A DNA stretch of 64,000 nt from Agromyces salentinus (GCF_009749395.1 NZ_WBIR01000005.1:248001-312000), one strand, 5' to 3'; shown: positions 17,189-25,821, counted from the stretch's first letter. Notes: generated by a model not told the origin, from the letters alone. Numbers and translations are program-made.

Positions 17189-18817
17189 CTAGTATCCGGA
17201 GACGCCGGCCGGCCAATGCAGCTCGGCGCCCCTCTTCGTGAGCAGGGCTTGGAACTCCGCGAGGAGTTCCGGACTGGTGCGGATCGCTCGCGGGCGGGAC
17301 GCGCGATCGAGGCAGAAGGCCGCGAGGCGGCCGGCTGCTTCGCCGATGTTCCACTCCACCGGGTGCAGCCGGAAGGCGCCGTTGGTGATGTGGGTGGTAC
17401 CGACGTTCTTGCCCGCGGGCAGGAGGTTCTCCAATCGGCGGGGGATCAGGGCTCCGAGGGGGATCTCGAAGGGGCGCGACGGCAGGTCGAGGTAGTTGTC
17501 GCCACCGGTGCTGGGGTGCAGGTCGATGCGGTACATGCCGACGCCGACGGAGTCGTCGAACGTGGCGGGCCCGGTCTCGCCGGTCGCGGCGATGGAGAGG
17601 TCGAGCTCGGTGACCGTGGTCTCGGCGAGGATGCGACGCGACTCCCGGATGTAGGGCGCCATCGCCAGCCCGTCGGGCCCCTGCGTGAGGTCGGACCGCA
17701 GGCGCAGCCCGGTGAACCCGGTGCCGCCGTCGGGCCTCGGCGCCTCCGTCTGCAGCCAGTACAGCATCGAGAGCGACTGCTGACGTGCGGATGCCTGGCG
17801 CTCCGCGCGCACCGCCTCGGGCACGTCGATGATCGTGCCGCCGATGTGGTCGATCATGGGCCAGTTCACGAGCACGACGTCGCTCGGGTACGTGCCGGGC
17901 TCGAAGTTGTGCCGGGCGATGATGCGTCGGAAGGTCCAGAGCTCGCGATCGCCCGCATCCTCCCGCTGATCGGCGACGCGTTCGGCGTCGATGCCGGCAT
18001 TCGGCGTGAACGTGCGGGTGGTGATCTCGAGCGAACGCGGGTCGGGGCCCGTGAGCGAGATCATCGGCGCGCCCCAGTAGTCGGGCTGCGCGGTGCGCCA
18101 GGCGTCGTACTCGGCCGGTCGGTCGATCGTGTGGTCGCCGTCGACGTGGTCGACGACGAAGCACCAGCTGAAGGCCTGCTGGTTCTCCGGTTGGGCCTCG
18201 TCGGGGGCGCTCGGCTCGCCCGTGTCTCGCCTGGACTCGAATCCGGTGACGTACTCGGCACCCGTGAGGGGCAGCAGGTCACCGAGTTCGGTGGCGTCGA
18301 TGACGTAGTCGGCGACGACGATCGTCTCCCGGCCGTCGTCGAGACTGCGGAAGGTGACGGCCTCGACGCGGTCGCGGTCGACGGATGCCGCGGTCGGCAC
18401 CGCCGGCTGCAGGATCGTGAGCCGGCCGGTCGCCCGGTACGGCGCGAGCATCTCCTCGATGACGGCGACGCCGACGAGGGGTTCGGCGCAGACGCGGCCC
18501 ACGAGTCCGGCCCCCGGGTTCAGGTGCGGGTCGGTGCGCGCGGCCTCCGTGAGCGGGTAGTTGCGGCGGTAGTAGTCGCGGATGCCGTCGCGCAATGCGC
18601 GGTAGCGGGCGGTGGTGCCGAACGACTCGACCCAGGTGTGCTCGTCCATGGGCACGGCCTGGCTCGTGAGTTGCCCGCCGAGCCAGCGGTACTCCTCGGT
18701 GAGCACGACCGTGCGGCCGGCCTCGAGCACCCCGAGCGCGGCGGCGACCCCGCCCAGGCCGCCGCCGGCGATGAGGACCTCGGCGCGGAGTTCGGCCGGG
18801 CTGGTTCGAGTGGTCAT
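17189..18817 (-). CDS. FAD-dependent oxidoreductase (FAD_oxidored family)
   Basis: 542 aa from the ATG at 18817, which overlaps the lacI stop as ATGA. The FAD-binding motif AEVLIAGGGLGGVAAALGVLEAG is near residue 13, followed by WLGGQLTSQAVP, DYVIDATELGDLLPLTGAEY and the C-terminal NLLPAGKNVGTTHITNGAFR block of the PF12831-type oxidoreductases. These are often found in carbohydrate-use loci, but the substrate here is unknown. It is co-transcribed with its LacI regulator and separates hemD from hemB, so it looks like an insertion into the haem locus. The frame also stays open through the regulator region as a shadow. Confidence 0.88.
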   Translation of the reverse strand: MTTRTSPAELRAEVLIAGGGLGGVAAALGVLEAGRTVVLTEEYRWLGGQLTSQAVPMDEHTWVESFGTTARYRALRDGIRDYYRRNYPLTEAARTDPHLNPGAGLVGRVCAEPLVGVAVIEEMLAPYRATGRLTILQPAVPTAASVDRDRVEAVTFRSLDDGRETIVVADYVIDATELGDLLPLTGAEYVTGFESRRDTGEPSAPDEAQPENQQAFSWCFVVDHVDGDHTIDRPAEYDAWRTAQPDYWGAPMISLTGPDPRSLEITTRTFTPNAGIDAERVADQREDAGDRELWTFRRIIARHNFEPGTYPSDVVLVNWPMIDHIGGTIIDVPEAVRAERQASARQQSLSMLYWLQTEAPRPDGGTGFTGLRLRSDLTQGPDGLAMAPYIRESRRILAETTVTELDLSIAATGETGPATFDDSVGVGMYRIDLHPSTGGDNYLDLPSRPFEIPLGALIPRRLENLLPAGKNVGTTHITNGAFRLHPVEWNIGEAAGRLAAFCLDRASRPRAIRTSPELLAEFQALLTKRGAELHWPAGVSGY

Positions 18818-19905
18818 GCGGAGCCTTCGGGGGTGGACCGGGTCCCGGATGCCGCGGGCGCGACGAGCGTGGCGCCCGCGAGCGTCGGGCAGGGCAGGGT
18901 CTGGCGGAGCTCGCCCTGCTCGACCCGATCGTCGGGGTCGAGCATGCGGGCGAGGAGACTGGTCGCCGCGGCCGCGAGCTCGGTGCGCGGCGGGCTGAGC
19001 CGGGTGAACTCGACGCGGCTGCCCCCACGACCGGGCTCGGCGAGCACGATCATGCCGAGCTCGGCCGGGACGTCGACGCCGTCGCGCACGGCGAACGCGT
19101 GCAGGCGCTCGGCCCACTCGGCGGTCTCGACGACGACCACGGTCGCGCCGGAGGAGCGGATGGCGGCCCAGTCGCGTTCGAGGTCGTCGCCGAGGGACGG
19201 GATGGCGACGAGTTCGGCGAGGGCGGCATCGCCGCCGCGGCGTGCGAGTTCGTCGAGCACGCCCGCGCGCCGGTCGAACACGGACTCGCCGCGGCTGTCG
19301 ACGTGCAGGTAGGCGAAGCGTCGGTGGCCGAGCTCCCAGGCCTCCCCCACGAGACGGGCGGTGCCGCTCGTGTAGTCGATCGCCACGTACGGCACGCCGT
19401 CGACGTCGCGGCGGCCGATGGCGACGAACGGGAAGCCGTCGGCGACGAGGCGCTCGAGTTCGGCGTGGTCCATCTCGACGCCGAGCAGGAGGCATCCGTC
19501 GGCGAGGCGCAGCCGGTTGTGCTCGTGCAGCAGGCGGCGGGTGCCGTTCACGACCGGGGCGCTCGTGAACAGCAGGAGGTCGCAACCGAGGTTCTCGGCA
19601 GCCTGCTCGATGCCGCTGAGCAGCGGCGCGTAGAAGTCCCGGCTCTCGGTCGGGAACGCCGGCTCGTAGGTGAAGACGCCGAGGATCTTGTTGCCGACCC
19701 CGGCCAGGCGGCGGGCGGCCGGATCGGCCACGTACCCGGTCTCACGGAGCACCTTCAACACGCGCTCCCGGGTCTCCTCGGGGATGCGAGCGTCGCCGTC
19801 GGCCTTGTCGTTGAGCACGAGCGAGACGGTCGCCTGGCTCACGCCCGCGAGCGCGGCGATGCGTCGCTGCGTGATGCGTCGCGGGGGTGTCTGGGAAGTC
19901 GACAT
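18814..19905 (-). CDS. LacI-family transcriptional regulator
   Basis: 363 aa. Helix-turn-helix near residues 10-35 (RIAALAGVSQATVSLVLN) with the hinge helix DPAARRLAGVGN, then a periplasmic-binding-protein-like effector domain (ILGVFTYEPAF onward, with FVAIGRRDVDGVPYVAIDY). Start supported by AAGGA five bases upstream of the ATG. It should control its own operon through the two operator copies just upstream. The inducer is probably a sugar or related small molecule, judged only from the family. It is unlikely to be a haem regulator, because LacI proteins do not normally bind haem intermediates. Confidence 0.95.
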   Translation of the reverse strand: MSTSQTPPRRITQRRIAALAGVSQATVSLVLNDKADGDARIPEETRERVLKVLRETGYVADPAARRLAGVGNKILGVFTYEPAFPTESRDFYAPLLSGIEQAAENLGCDLLLFTSAPVVNGTRRLLHEHNRLRLADGCLLLGVEMDHAELERLVADGFPFVAIGRRDVDGVPYVAIDYTSGTARLVGEAWELGHRRFAYLHVDSRGESVFDRRAGVLDELARRGGDAALAELVAIPSLGDDLERDWAAIRSSGATVVVVETAEWAERLHAFAVRDGVDVPAELGMIVLAEPGRGGSRVEFTRLSPPRTELAAAATSLLARMLDPDDRVEQGELRQTLPCPTLAGATLVAPAASGTRSTPEGSA

Positions 19906-19932
19906 CGAGATCCTTGGGGTCGCGTCCTGCGG

Positions 19933-19983
19933 TGCTAATCCGCATTAGCAGCGACTCTAGAGGACGCTAATGCGGATTAGCAA
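19933..19983 (-). promoter_or_regulatory. double LacI operator and promoter
   Basis: Two 16 bp palindromes: GCTAATCCGCATTAGC at 19934-19949 and its exact reverse complement GCTAATGCGGATTAGC at 19966-19981. Their centres are 32 bp apart, about three helical turns, so both face the same side of the DNA. On the minus strand a promoter threads through them: -35 TTGCTA (19983-19978), an 18 bp spacer, and -10 TAGAGT (19959-19954). The distal operator covers the -35 and the proximal one covers the start site. This fits repression of the lacI-FAD oxidoreductase operon. Confidence 0.8.
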
Positions 19984-20060
19984 TGGGTTCGTCGAAGACG
20001 CCGAACACGTACACACGACTGGTCGGCCCGATCAGTCTGTCGAGCGGAGGTGGGCGGCCG

Positions 20061-20873
20061 TCAGGCGTGGGCGATCGCGGCGCCGACGACGGCGTCGATG
20101 AGCGACTCCGCACTGCGTTCGCGGGCCACGACGTCGACCCGGAGGCCGAGCTCCGCGGCGTCGCGCTGCGTCTGCGGGCCGATGGCCGCGACGAGGATCG
20201 ACTCGGGGATCGGGCCGAGCTGCTCCTGCACCTGCTCGGCGACGCTGCCCGAGGTCACGAGGATCGCGTTGACGCGGCCGGAGCGCACGTCGTCGATGAC
20301 CTTCTGCGCCACCGGAACGCCGACCGTGCGGTAGGCGACGACCCCCTCGACCGTGTGGCCGGCCTCGGCGAGGCCGATGGAGAGGACCTGCTTGGCGATG
20401 GCCGAGCGCAGCGCGAGCACGCGGAGCCCCTGGGCGCCGTCCGTCGCGGCCTCCCACTCCTCGAGGAGGCCCCTGGCCGAGTTGTCCTCGGAGGGCACGA
20501 TGTCCGCGTGGTATCCGGCGGCCACGAGGGCGGCCGCGGTCGTCTCACCGACGGCGGCGACCCTCGTGGTCTCCGGGATCACGGCGTTGTAGGACGAGAG
20601 CACGTCGACCGTGGTGGCGCTCGTGACGGTCAGCCAGTCGAACGCCCCGGCGGCGAGCCGTGCGAGCGCCGCCTCGAGGGCGGGCTGGTCGTCGGTCGGT
20701 GCGAAGTTGATGAGCGGGGCGATGATCGGGGTGGCTCCGCGGGCGCGCAGCGCCCCCGCGACGCCGTCGCCCCAGGGACCGCCACGGGGCACGAGCACGC
20801 GCCATCCGCTCAGGGGCTTGCCGGCACGTGACGGCAGCCCGATGGGCCCGGTGACGGGTTCGTATTCGGTCAC
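20061..20873 (-). CDS. hemD: uroporphyrinogen-III synthase
   Basis: 270 aa from a GTG that overlaps the hemC stop as GTGA. Cyclises hydroxymethylbilane to uroporphyrinogen III. HemD is poorly conserved, but this protein has the expected two-domain pattern: WRVLVPRGGPWGDGVAGALRARG, FDWLTVTSATTVDVL, VAAVGETTAAAL, DAILVTSGSVAEQV-type motif at NAILVTSGSVAEQVQEQLG and LVAAIGPQTQRDAAELGL. Position directly after hemC supports it. It is a stand-alone enzyme, not fused to a methyltransferase or response regulator as in some actinobacteria. Confidence 0.93.
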   Translation of the reverse strand: MTEYEPVTGPIGLPSRAGKPLSGWRVLVPRGGPWGDGVAGALRARGATPIIAPLINFAPTDDQPALEAALARLAAGAFDWLTVTSATTVDVLSSYNAVIPETTRVAAVGETTAAALVAAGYHADIVPSEDNSARGLLEEWEAATDGAQGLRVLALRSAIAKQVLSIGLAEAGHTVEGVVAYRTVGVPVAQKVIDDVRSGRVNAILVTSGSVAEQVQEQLGPIPESILVAAIGPQTQRDAAELGLRVDVVARERSAESLIDAVVGAAIAHA

Positions 20874-21835
20874 GAGGTCTCCTCAGTGGCAGCAGCGAGT
20901 TCAGCGGCACCGTTGCCGAGGAGTTCTGCGACGGCGCGATCGGCGACATCACGAGCCGCATCCGCCAGGTCGGCGGCCGAGCGGCTCTCGGGGGTCGCGG
21001 CGTGCGAACTGGTGATGCGCCGCGTCCCGTCGGCACTGTACACGCTCGCACTGAGGAACAGAAGTTCGTCGTCGAGGAAGGCGGTGACGCCCACCGGGGC
21101 CGCGCAACCGGCCTCGAGCCCGGCGAGCACGAGCCGCTCGGCGAGCGCCGCGGCCCGGCTCGAGCGGTGGTCGACGGCTTCGAGCGCCTGCTCGAGCGAG
21201 TGGTCGCCGCGCCCACGTCGCACCTCGATCGCGAGGGCGCCCTGGGCTGCGGCGGTGGGCCAGTCCTCGAGCGGGAGCAGGTCGGTCACGGCGTCGGAAC
21301 GGCCGAGGCGTCCGAGCCCCGCGGCGGCGAGCATCACCGCGTCGAGGTCGCCCGACTCGACCTTGCCGAGCCTGGTGTCGATGTTGCCGCGGATGTCGAG
21401 CACCTCGAGGTCGGGGCGCACGGCATGCAGTTGCGCGATGCGGCGCGGCGACCCCGTGCCGACGCGGGCTCCGGCCGGAAGCGTTTGCAGGGTGAGGCCG
21501 TCGCGGGCGCAGAGCGCGTCACGGGCGTCGGCGCGCTTGGGCACCGCGCCGAGACGGAGACCCTCGTGGTCGGCCGTGGGCAGGTCCTTCATGGAGTGCA
21601 CGACGAGATCGCACCGGCCCTCGAGGAGCGCTTCGCGCAGCGCGGTGACGAAGACGCCCGTGCCGCCGAGCGAGGCGAGCGAGGCCCGCGAGACGTCGCC
21701 CTCGGTCGTCACCGGGACCAGCTCGATCTCGGCCTTGGCGGCGACGGCGATGCGCTCGGCGATCTGCCGGGTCTGCGCCATGGCCAGCGCGCTCGCGCGC
21801 GTGCCGACGCGGATGACGGAGCCGCCCCCGCTCAC
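20870..21835 (-). CDS. hemC: hydroxymethylbilane synthase (porphobilinogen deaminase)
   Basis: 321 aa. Polymerises four porphobilinogens. It starts IRVGTRASALAMAQT, carries the catalytic Asp motif HSMKDLPT, the GTGSPRR arginine loop, DIRGNIDTRL, and the cofactor-attachment Cys in EAGCAAPVG. The GTG at 21835 overlaps the hemH stop as GTGA and gives the family N-terminus. The frame stays open upstream only as a shadow of hemH. Transcribed between hemH and hemD. Confidence 0.98.
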   Translation of the reverse strand: MSGGGSVIRVGTRASALAMAQTRQIAERIAVAAKAEIELVPVTTEGDVSRASLASLGGTGVFVTALREALLEGRCDLVVHSMKDLPTADHEGLRLGAVPKRADARDALCARDGLTLQTLPAGARVGTGSPRRIAQLHAVRPDLEVLDIRGNIDTRLGKVESGDLDAVMLAAAGLGRLGRSDAVTDLLPLEDWPTAAAQGALAIEVRRGRGDHSLEQALEAVDHRSSRAAALAERLVLAGLEAGCAAPVGVTAFLDDELLFLSASVYSADGTRRITSSHAATPESRSAADLADAARDVADRAVAELLGNGAAELAAATEETS

Positions 21836-23136
21836 GGCGCGATCCCGGACAGCGCCGGGCGGAAGCCGAGGCGCACGTTCTCGCAGCAGCCCGGTCGGCA
21901 GACGTCGTACCAGGGGCCGAGTTCGGTCATCGCGGGCCGCTCCGCGAGCGGGGTGCCGTTGACGCGCTCGAGCACGAGGTCGACGAGACCGGCGACATAG
22001 GCGGGGTGCGTGCCGGGGGTCGGCACGCGAACGGCGGCCAGGCCATGCTCCTCGGCGCTCTCGAGCGCCTCGTTGTCGAGGTCCCAGAGCACCTCCATGT
22101 GGTCGCTGACGAACCCGAGCGGCACGATCACGATCGCCTTGCGGCCGGCTGCCGGCAGCTCGGCGATGGCGTCGTTGATGTCGGGCTCGAGCCACGGCAT
22201 CGAGGGCGGGCCGCTGCGGGACTGGTACACGAGCTGCCACGGGACGTCGGATGCCCCCGCTTCGCGCATGACGACCTCGGCCACCGCGAGGTGCTGGGCC
22301 GCGTAGGCGCCGCCCTCGCCGAACCCGCGCTCGGCCGGGCCGGACTTGGCGGCGTCGGTCGACGGGATCGAGTGCGTCGCGAAGAGCACCTCGACCTCGG
22401 TCGTCGGGTCGAGGCCGGGCGTCGCCGCCAGGAGCTCGGCGATGCCGTCGCGCACGCCCTCGATGAAGGGGGCGACGAAGCCGGGGTGGTCGAAGAACTG
22501 GCGGACCTTGTCGATCTGGATCGCGTGCGAACCCTCACCGGTGCCAGTGTCGGCGAGGGCGTCGGCGAAGTCCTCGCGGTACTGGCGGCAGCTCGAGTAC
22601 GAGCTGTAGGCGCTCGTCGCGATCGCGATGAGCTTGGTGAAGCCGGCCGCCTTCGCCTCGTCGAGCGCGTCGTTGAGGTACGGGTCCCAGTTGCGGTTGC
22701 CCCACAGCACGGGCAGGTCGACGCCGCGGGTCGCGAGCTCCCGCTCCAGTGCGGCCTTCAGCTGCCGGTTCTGCTCGTTGATCGGGCTGGTGCCGCCGAA
22801 GTGGCGGTAGTGGTGGGCCACCTCCTCGAGGCGCTCGTCGGGGATGCCGCGACCGCTCGTCACGTTCCGGAGGAACGGGATGACGTCGTCCTGGCCTTCG
22901 GGCCCGCCGAACCCGGCGAGCAGGATCGCGTCGTACGCGACGGGCTCGGTCACGTGCGGGGCACCGCCCTGCGCGGCCGGCGTCGCGCCGGGCACGATGG
23001 CGCCCGCCACGCACGGTGCGGATGCCGCGGGCGAGGGCTTGCGGCCGCGCGGCGTCGTGCCCGCGGCATCCGCCCCGGTGCTCTCGCCCGCGGCCGCGCC
23101 GTCGGCGCCGGTCGATCCGAGGTTCACGGCGGCCAT
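21832..23136 (-). CDS. hemH: coproporphyrin III ferrochelatase
   Basis: 434 aa. Inserts iron into coproporphyrin III in the pathway ending with HemQ (called CpfC in that nomenclature). Motifs: LLAGFGGPEGQDDVIPFLRNV, the metal-site His in FATHSIPS and the active-site region SDHMEVLWDLDNEA. A Cys-rich C-terminal motif CRPGCC plus SSCRQY resembles the [2Fe-2S]-binding Cys set reported in actinobacterial ferrochelatases. The ATG has a GGAGG ribosome site at 10 nt and overlaps the hemQ stop as TAATG. It adds an unusual Ala/Gly-rich N-terminal extension of about 60 residues. A GTG near residue 62 would remove it but has no ribosome site. Confidence 0.96.
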   Translation of the reverse strand: MAAVNLGSTGADGAAAGESTGADAAGTTPRGRKPSPAASAPCVAGAIVPGATPAAQGGAPHVTEPVAYDAILLAGFGGPEGQDDVIPFLRNVTSGRGIPDERLEEVAHHYRHFGGTSPINEQNRQLKAALERELATRGVDLPVLWGNRNWDPYLNDALDEAKAAGFTKLIAIATSAYSSYSSCRQYREDFADALADTGTGEGSHAIQIDKVRQFFDHPGFVAPFIEGVRDGIAELLAATPGLDPTTEVEVLFATHSIPSTDAAKSGPAERGFGEGGAYAAQHLAVAEVVMREAGASDVPWQLVYQSRSGPPSMPWLEPDINDAIAELPAAGRKAIVIVPLGFVSDHMEVLWDLDNEALESAEEHGLAAVRVPTPGTHPAYVAGLVDLVLERVNGTPLAERPAMTELGPWYDVCRPGCCENVRLGFRPALSGIAP

Positions 23137-23873
23137 TACTGGAGCACCTCCACGAGTTCGGCGGTCGAGATCCGGCGGCCGGTGTAGAACGGCAGCTCGT
23201 CGCGCACGTGACGGCGGGCGTCGGTTGCGCGCAGCTCGCGCATCATGTCGACGAGGTCGGTGAGCTCGTCGGCCTCCATGGGGAGGAGCCACTCGTAGTC
23301 GCCGAGCGCGAACGCCGACACGGTGTTCGCGACGACCCCGCGGAACGCGGCGCCCTTGCGGCCGTGCTCGGCCAGCATGCGGCCCCGCTCGCCCGGGTCG
23401 AGCAGGTACCAGTCGTAGCTGCGCACGAACGGGTAGATCGTGAGCCAGTCCTTGGGCTCGATGCCGCGGAGGAAGCCGGGCACGTGCGCCTTGTTGAACT
23501 CGGCGTCGCGGTGCACGCCCATGGCGTTCCACGTCGGCAGCAGCGAGCGCAGGAGTCGTGCGCGACGCAGTTCGCGCAGTGCCCACTGCAGGCCCTCGGC
23601 GGTGTCGCCGTGCAGCCACAGCATCACGTCGGCATCGGCCCGCAGGCCGGAGACGTCGTAGATGCCGCGCAGGGTCACGCCCTCGTCCTCGACGAGGGAG
23701 ATGATGCCGTCGAGTTCGTCGACGAAGCGTGGGACATCGTGGCCGTCGAGGTCGTCGGGGCGGGCGGGGTCGCGGCGGAGCACTGCGAACACCGTGTACC
23801 CCACGGGGGACTGCTCGGCGTCGGATTCGGTCTGGAGCGCGTCGGCTGCCGCTTCGGCAGCGGGGGAAGACAT
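23136..23873 (-). CDS. hemQ: coproheme decarboxylase (chlorite-dismutase family, HemQ)
   Basis: 245 aa. Final step of the coproporphyrin-dependent pathway: oxidative decarboxylation of coproheme to haem b. It shows the family core VGYTVFAVLRR, LRADADVMLWLHG, the actinobacterial GVHRDAEFNKAHVPGF segment and the catalytic Tyr region IYPFVRSYDWYLL. An acidic Ala-rich leader of about 20 residues precedes the fold. The ATG is preceded by a purine-rich GGGGGAGA tract. It is first in a co-translated run hemQ-hemH-hemC-hemD. Its presence beside hemH shows the Gram-positive haem route. Confidence 0.97.
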   Translation of the reverse strand: MSSPAAEAAADALQTESDAEQSPVGYTVFAVLRRDPARPDDLDGHDVPRFVDELDGIISLVEDEGVTLRGIYDVSGLRADADVMLWLHGDTAEGLQWALRELRRARLLRSLLPTWNAMGVHRDAEFNKAHVPGFLRGIEPKDWLTIYPFVRSYDWYLLDPGERGRMLAEHGRKGAAFRGVVANTVSAFALGDYEWLLPMEADELTDLVDMMRELRATDARRHVRDELPFYTGRRISTAELVEVLQ

Positions 23874-23914
23874 GTTCCTAGTCTCCCCCTTTCCCGCTCA
23901 ACGGCCAAAAGTGT

Positions 23915-24553
23915 TCAGTCGTGCACGAGGAGCGAGGTCGAATGCTCGAGGTGTTCGCGGATCGCATCGGCCCCCCTCGACTGCACGTCCTCGACGAGCG
24001 CACGATGCTCCTCGGCGAGTCCGTCGAGCGTGTAGTGCGGGCGCACGTGCAGGAGGAAGAGCAGCATCTCGGCGCCGATCGCGGCGTGCGCCTCGATGAT
24101 CCGGGGGCTCTCGGAGGCCGCGACGAGGGCCCGGTGCAGCTCGAGGTGCACCCGCTCGGTCTCGAGCCAGTCGTCGGATGCCCCGAGCCGGTCCAGTGCG
24201 TCCAGCACCGGGGCGAGCACCTCGGCCGGCCATGCGTCGCCGTGGCGTTCGTGGGCGATGCGGACCGCTTCGACCTCGAGTGCGGCACGGTACTGCTGCA
24301 GCGCGATGATGGTGTCGCGGTCGAACCGGGCGACGCGGACCCCGCGGTAGGGGGCCGCCACCGCGAGCCGGTCGGCGGCCAGTCGCTGGAACGCAGCCCG
24401 CACCGTGTGTCGCGAGACGCCGAACCGGGCGGCCGTGGCCTCCTCGCGCAGCGGCTCGTCGGCCGCGAGCGCGCCGCTGAGGATCTCGTCGCGCACCGCA
24501 TCGGCCACCCGCTGGACGGCGGTGGCGTTCGGCGCGGCATCCTGCTCGCTCAT
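23915..24553 (-). CDS. GntR-family (FadR/FCD-type) transcriptional regulator
   Basis: 212 aa. An N-terminal winged helix (AVRDEILSGALAADEPLREE, ARFGVSRHTVRAAFQRLAAD) is followed by an all-helical FCD-type effector domain with metal-ligand-like residues (HLELHRALVAA, HYTLDGLAEEHRALVEDV, IREHLEHSTSLL). The stop is 41 bp before hemQ and both read the same way, so it could be transcribed with the haem genes or act on them. Ligands of this family are usually small organic acids, and the sequence does not show which. Confidence 0.92.
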   Translation of the reverse strand: MSEQDAAPNATAVQRVADAVRDEILSGALAADEPLREEATAARFGVSRHTVRAAFQRLAADRLAVAAPYRGVRVARFDRDTIIALQQYRAALEVEAVRIAHERHGDAWPAEVLAPVLDALDRLGASDDWLETERVHLELHRALVAASESPRIIEAHAAIGAEMLLFLLHVRPHYTLDGLAEEHRALVEDVQSRGADAIREHLEHSTSLLVHD

Positions 24554-24619
24554 CGAGGATCGACCCCGGTGCTCGCCGGCGACGACGCGTGGGTCACACG
24601 CCCGGCGCGACGAACCGGA

Positions 24620-24934
24620 TCAGTCGTCGGATGCCGCCGCGCGGACGATGAGCCACACGGTGACCCCGACGACCGCGACGGCGCCCGCCGCGACGCCGAG
24701 CACGGTGGCGGGCTGCTCGTCGGCGAGGCGGCGCAGCTTCGCCTTGACCTCGACCGCCTTGCGCCTGGCCTGCTTGGGGAGGTTGAGCTTCTCCTCGAGC
24801 GCGTTGAGCGTCTCGGCGAAGTCTGCGCGGGCACGCTCGGAGGCGACGCGGGCCTGCACGCGCGTGAGGTTGCGCTCGCGCTCCTTGGAGCTGCGGTCGG
24901 AGGTGCGCGAGACGTCAGTGGCGGTCATAGTCAC
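24620..24934 (-). CDS. DUF3618-type small membrane protein
   Basis: 104 aa. Charged N-terminal half (SSKERERNLTRVQARVASER, ADFAETLNALEEKLNLPKQ) likely forming an amphipathic or coiled helix, then one membrane helix near the C-terminus (ATVLGVAAGAVAVVGVTVWLIV). Matches the DUF3618 pattern of small actinobacterial envelope proteins. Start uncertain between GTG 24934 and ATG 24928: GAAGGGA lies 4 and 10 nt upstream respectively. It overlaps the holin-like gene by about 20 bp. Third gene of a small membrane-protein operon. Confidence 0.85.
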   Translation of the reverse strand: MTMTATDVSRTSDRSSKERERNLTRVQARVASERARADFAETLNALEEKLNLPKQARRKAVEVKAKLRRLADEQPATVLGVAAGAVAVVGVTVWLIVRAAASDD

Positions 24935-25319
24935 CGGTTCCCTTCAGCGCGTCGAGGTCGGCCTTCAGGCTCTCGACGGACTCGAGCGGCTGGCTGCCGC
25001 GCTTGAAGTTCGTGATGCCGATCCAGACCAGGACGGCGATGATCAGCACGAGGACGCCGGACACGGTCAGCGCCGCGGCCCAGGCGGGCATGACGAGCGC
25101 GAGCGCGAAGATCGCCGCGGTGATGAGCGTGAAGAGCAGGAACACGGCGACCACCGCCGCCGCCGCGAACAGTCCGGACCCGATGCCGAAGTGCTTGATC
25201 TTGTAGGAGATCTCGGCCTTGATCTGGTCGATCTCGGCCTTGATCAGCGTCGAGACGGTGTCGGGGAGCTCGCCGATCAGCTGGAACAGCGATCGGTCGT
25301 CGTTCGAGGTGGCAGCCAT
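24915..25319 (-). CDS. holin-like superfamily membrane protein (PF07332-type)
   Basis: 134 aa. N-terminal amphipathic helix (SLFQLIGELPDTVSTLIKAE, IDQIKAEISYKIKHFG), then two strong membrane helices (GLFAAAAVVAVFLLFTLITA and AAALTVSGVLVLIIAVLVWI) and a short acidic tail. This is the actinobacterial Actinobacteriophage-holin-like family, found as a chromosomal envelope gene next to DUF3618 and YtxH proteins. No lysin or structural phage genes are nearby, so a prophage role is unlikely. Confidence 0.88.
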   Translation of the reverse strand: MAATSNDDRSLFQLIGELPDTVSTLIKAEIDQIKAEISYKIKHFGIGSGLFAAAAVVAVFLLFTLITAAIFALALVMPAWAAALTVSGVLVLIIAVLVWIGITNFKRGSQPLESVESLKADLDALKGTGDYDRH

Positions 25320-25331
25320 GGTCTCCCCGCC

Positions 25332-25778
25332 TCAGGAACCGGGCTTCGTCGTGCGCGGCTTGGTCGAGGCGACCGGCTTCGACGAAGCGGCCGACTTCGA
25401 GGCGACGGCGGATGCGTCGTCGATGGCCTCGTCGAGCTTGGCCGCCGCGTCGTCGATGGCTTCGCGCGCGGCATCCGCGGCCTTCGAGACGCTCGACTTG
25501 GCCGAGTTCGAGGCCGACCGGACGTCGGACTTCGTGGCGCCCGAGCCCTTGGTGGCCTTGCCGATGAGCGACTTCACGTTGTCGAGCACCGTGTCGCTGA
25601 CATCGCCGACCCTCGCCATGGCGAAGTCCTTGGCGGTGGCGACGCCGTTCTGCACCGTGGGCGTGTTCCACACGCTCTCGGCCGCACCCTTGATCTGCTC
25701 GTACCGCTCGCGGCCGGCACGCGTGCCGAGCACGTAGCCGACGCCGAGACCGACGACGAAGAGGACCTTGCCCTTCAT
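25332..25778 (-). CDS. YtxH-like small membrane protein
   Basis: 148 aa from the ATG at 25778 (GGGG five bases upstream; a GTG six bases earlier is possible). An N-terminal glycine-zipper helix, KVLFVVGLGVGYVLGTRAG, is followed by RERYEQIKGAAESVW, the YtxH pattern. A long Ala/Ser/Lys/Asp helical tail may form a coiled coil. Twelve bases separate it from the holin-like gene. First gene of the trio, with its own promoter upstream. Related proteins are stress-associated in other bacteria. Here that is inference. Confidence 0.87.
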   Translation of the reverse strand: MKGKVLFVVGLGVGYVLGTRAGRERYEQIKGAAESVWNTPTVQNGVATAKDFAMARVGDVSDTVLDNVKSLIGKATKGSGATKSDVRSASNSAKSSVSKAADAAREAIDDAAAKLDEAIDDASAVASKSAASSKPVASTKPRTTKPGS

Positions 25779-25821
25779 GTGCACCCCATTTCCCCACTGC
25801 GCGGATGCGCGACGTCATTCC

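Noticed and set aside
24915-25319. Holin-like gene as a sign of a prophage
   Set aside because: No phage structural, lysis or integrase genes nearby. The family is common as a chromosomal neighbour of YtxH and DUF3618 genes.
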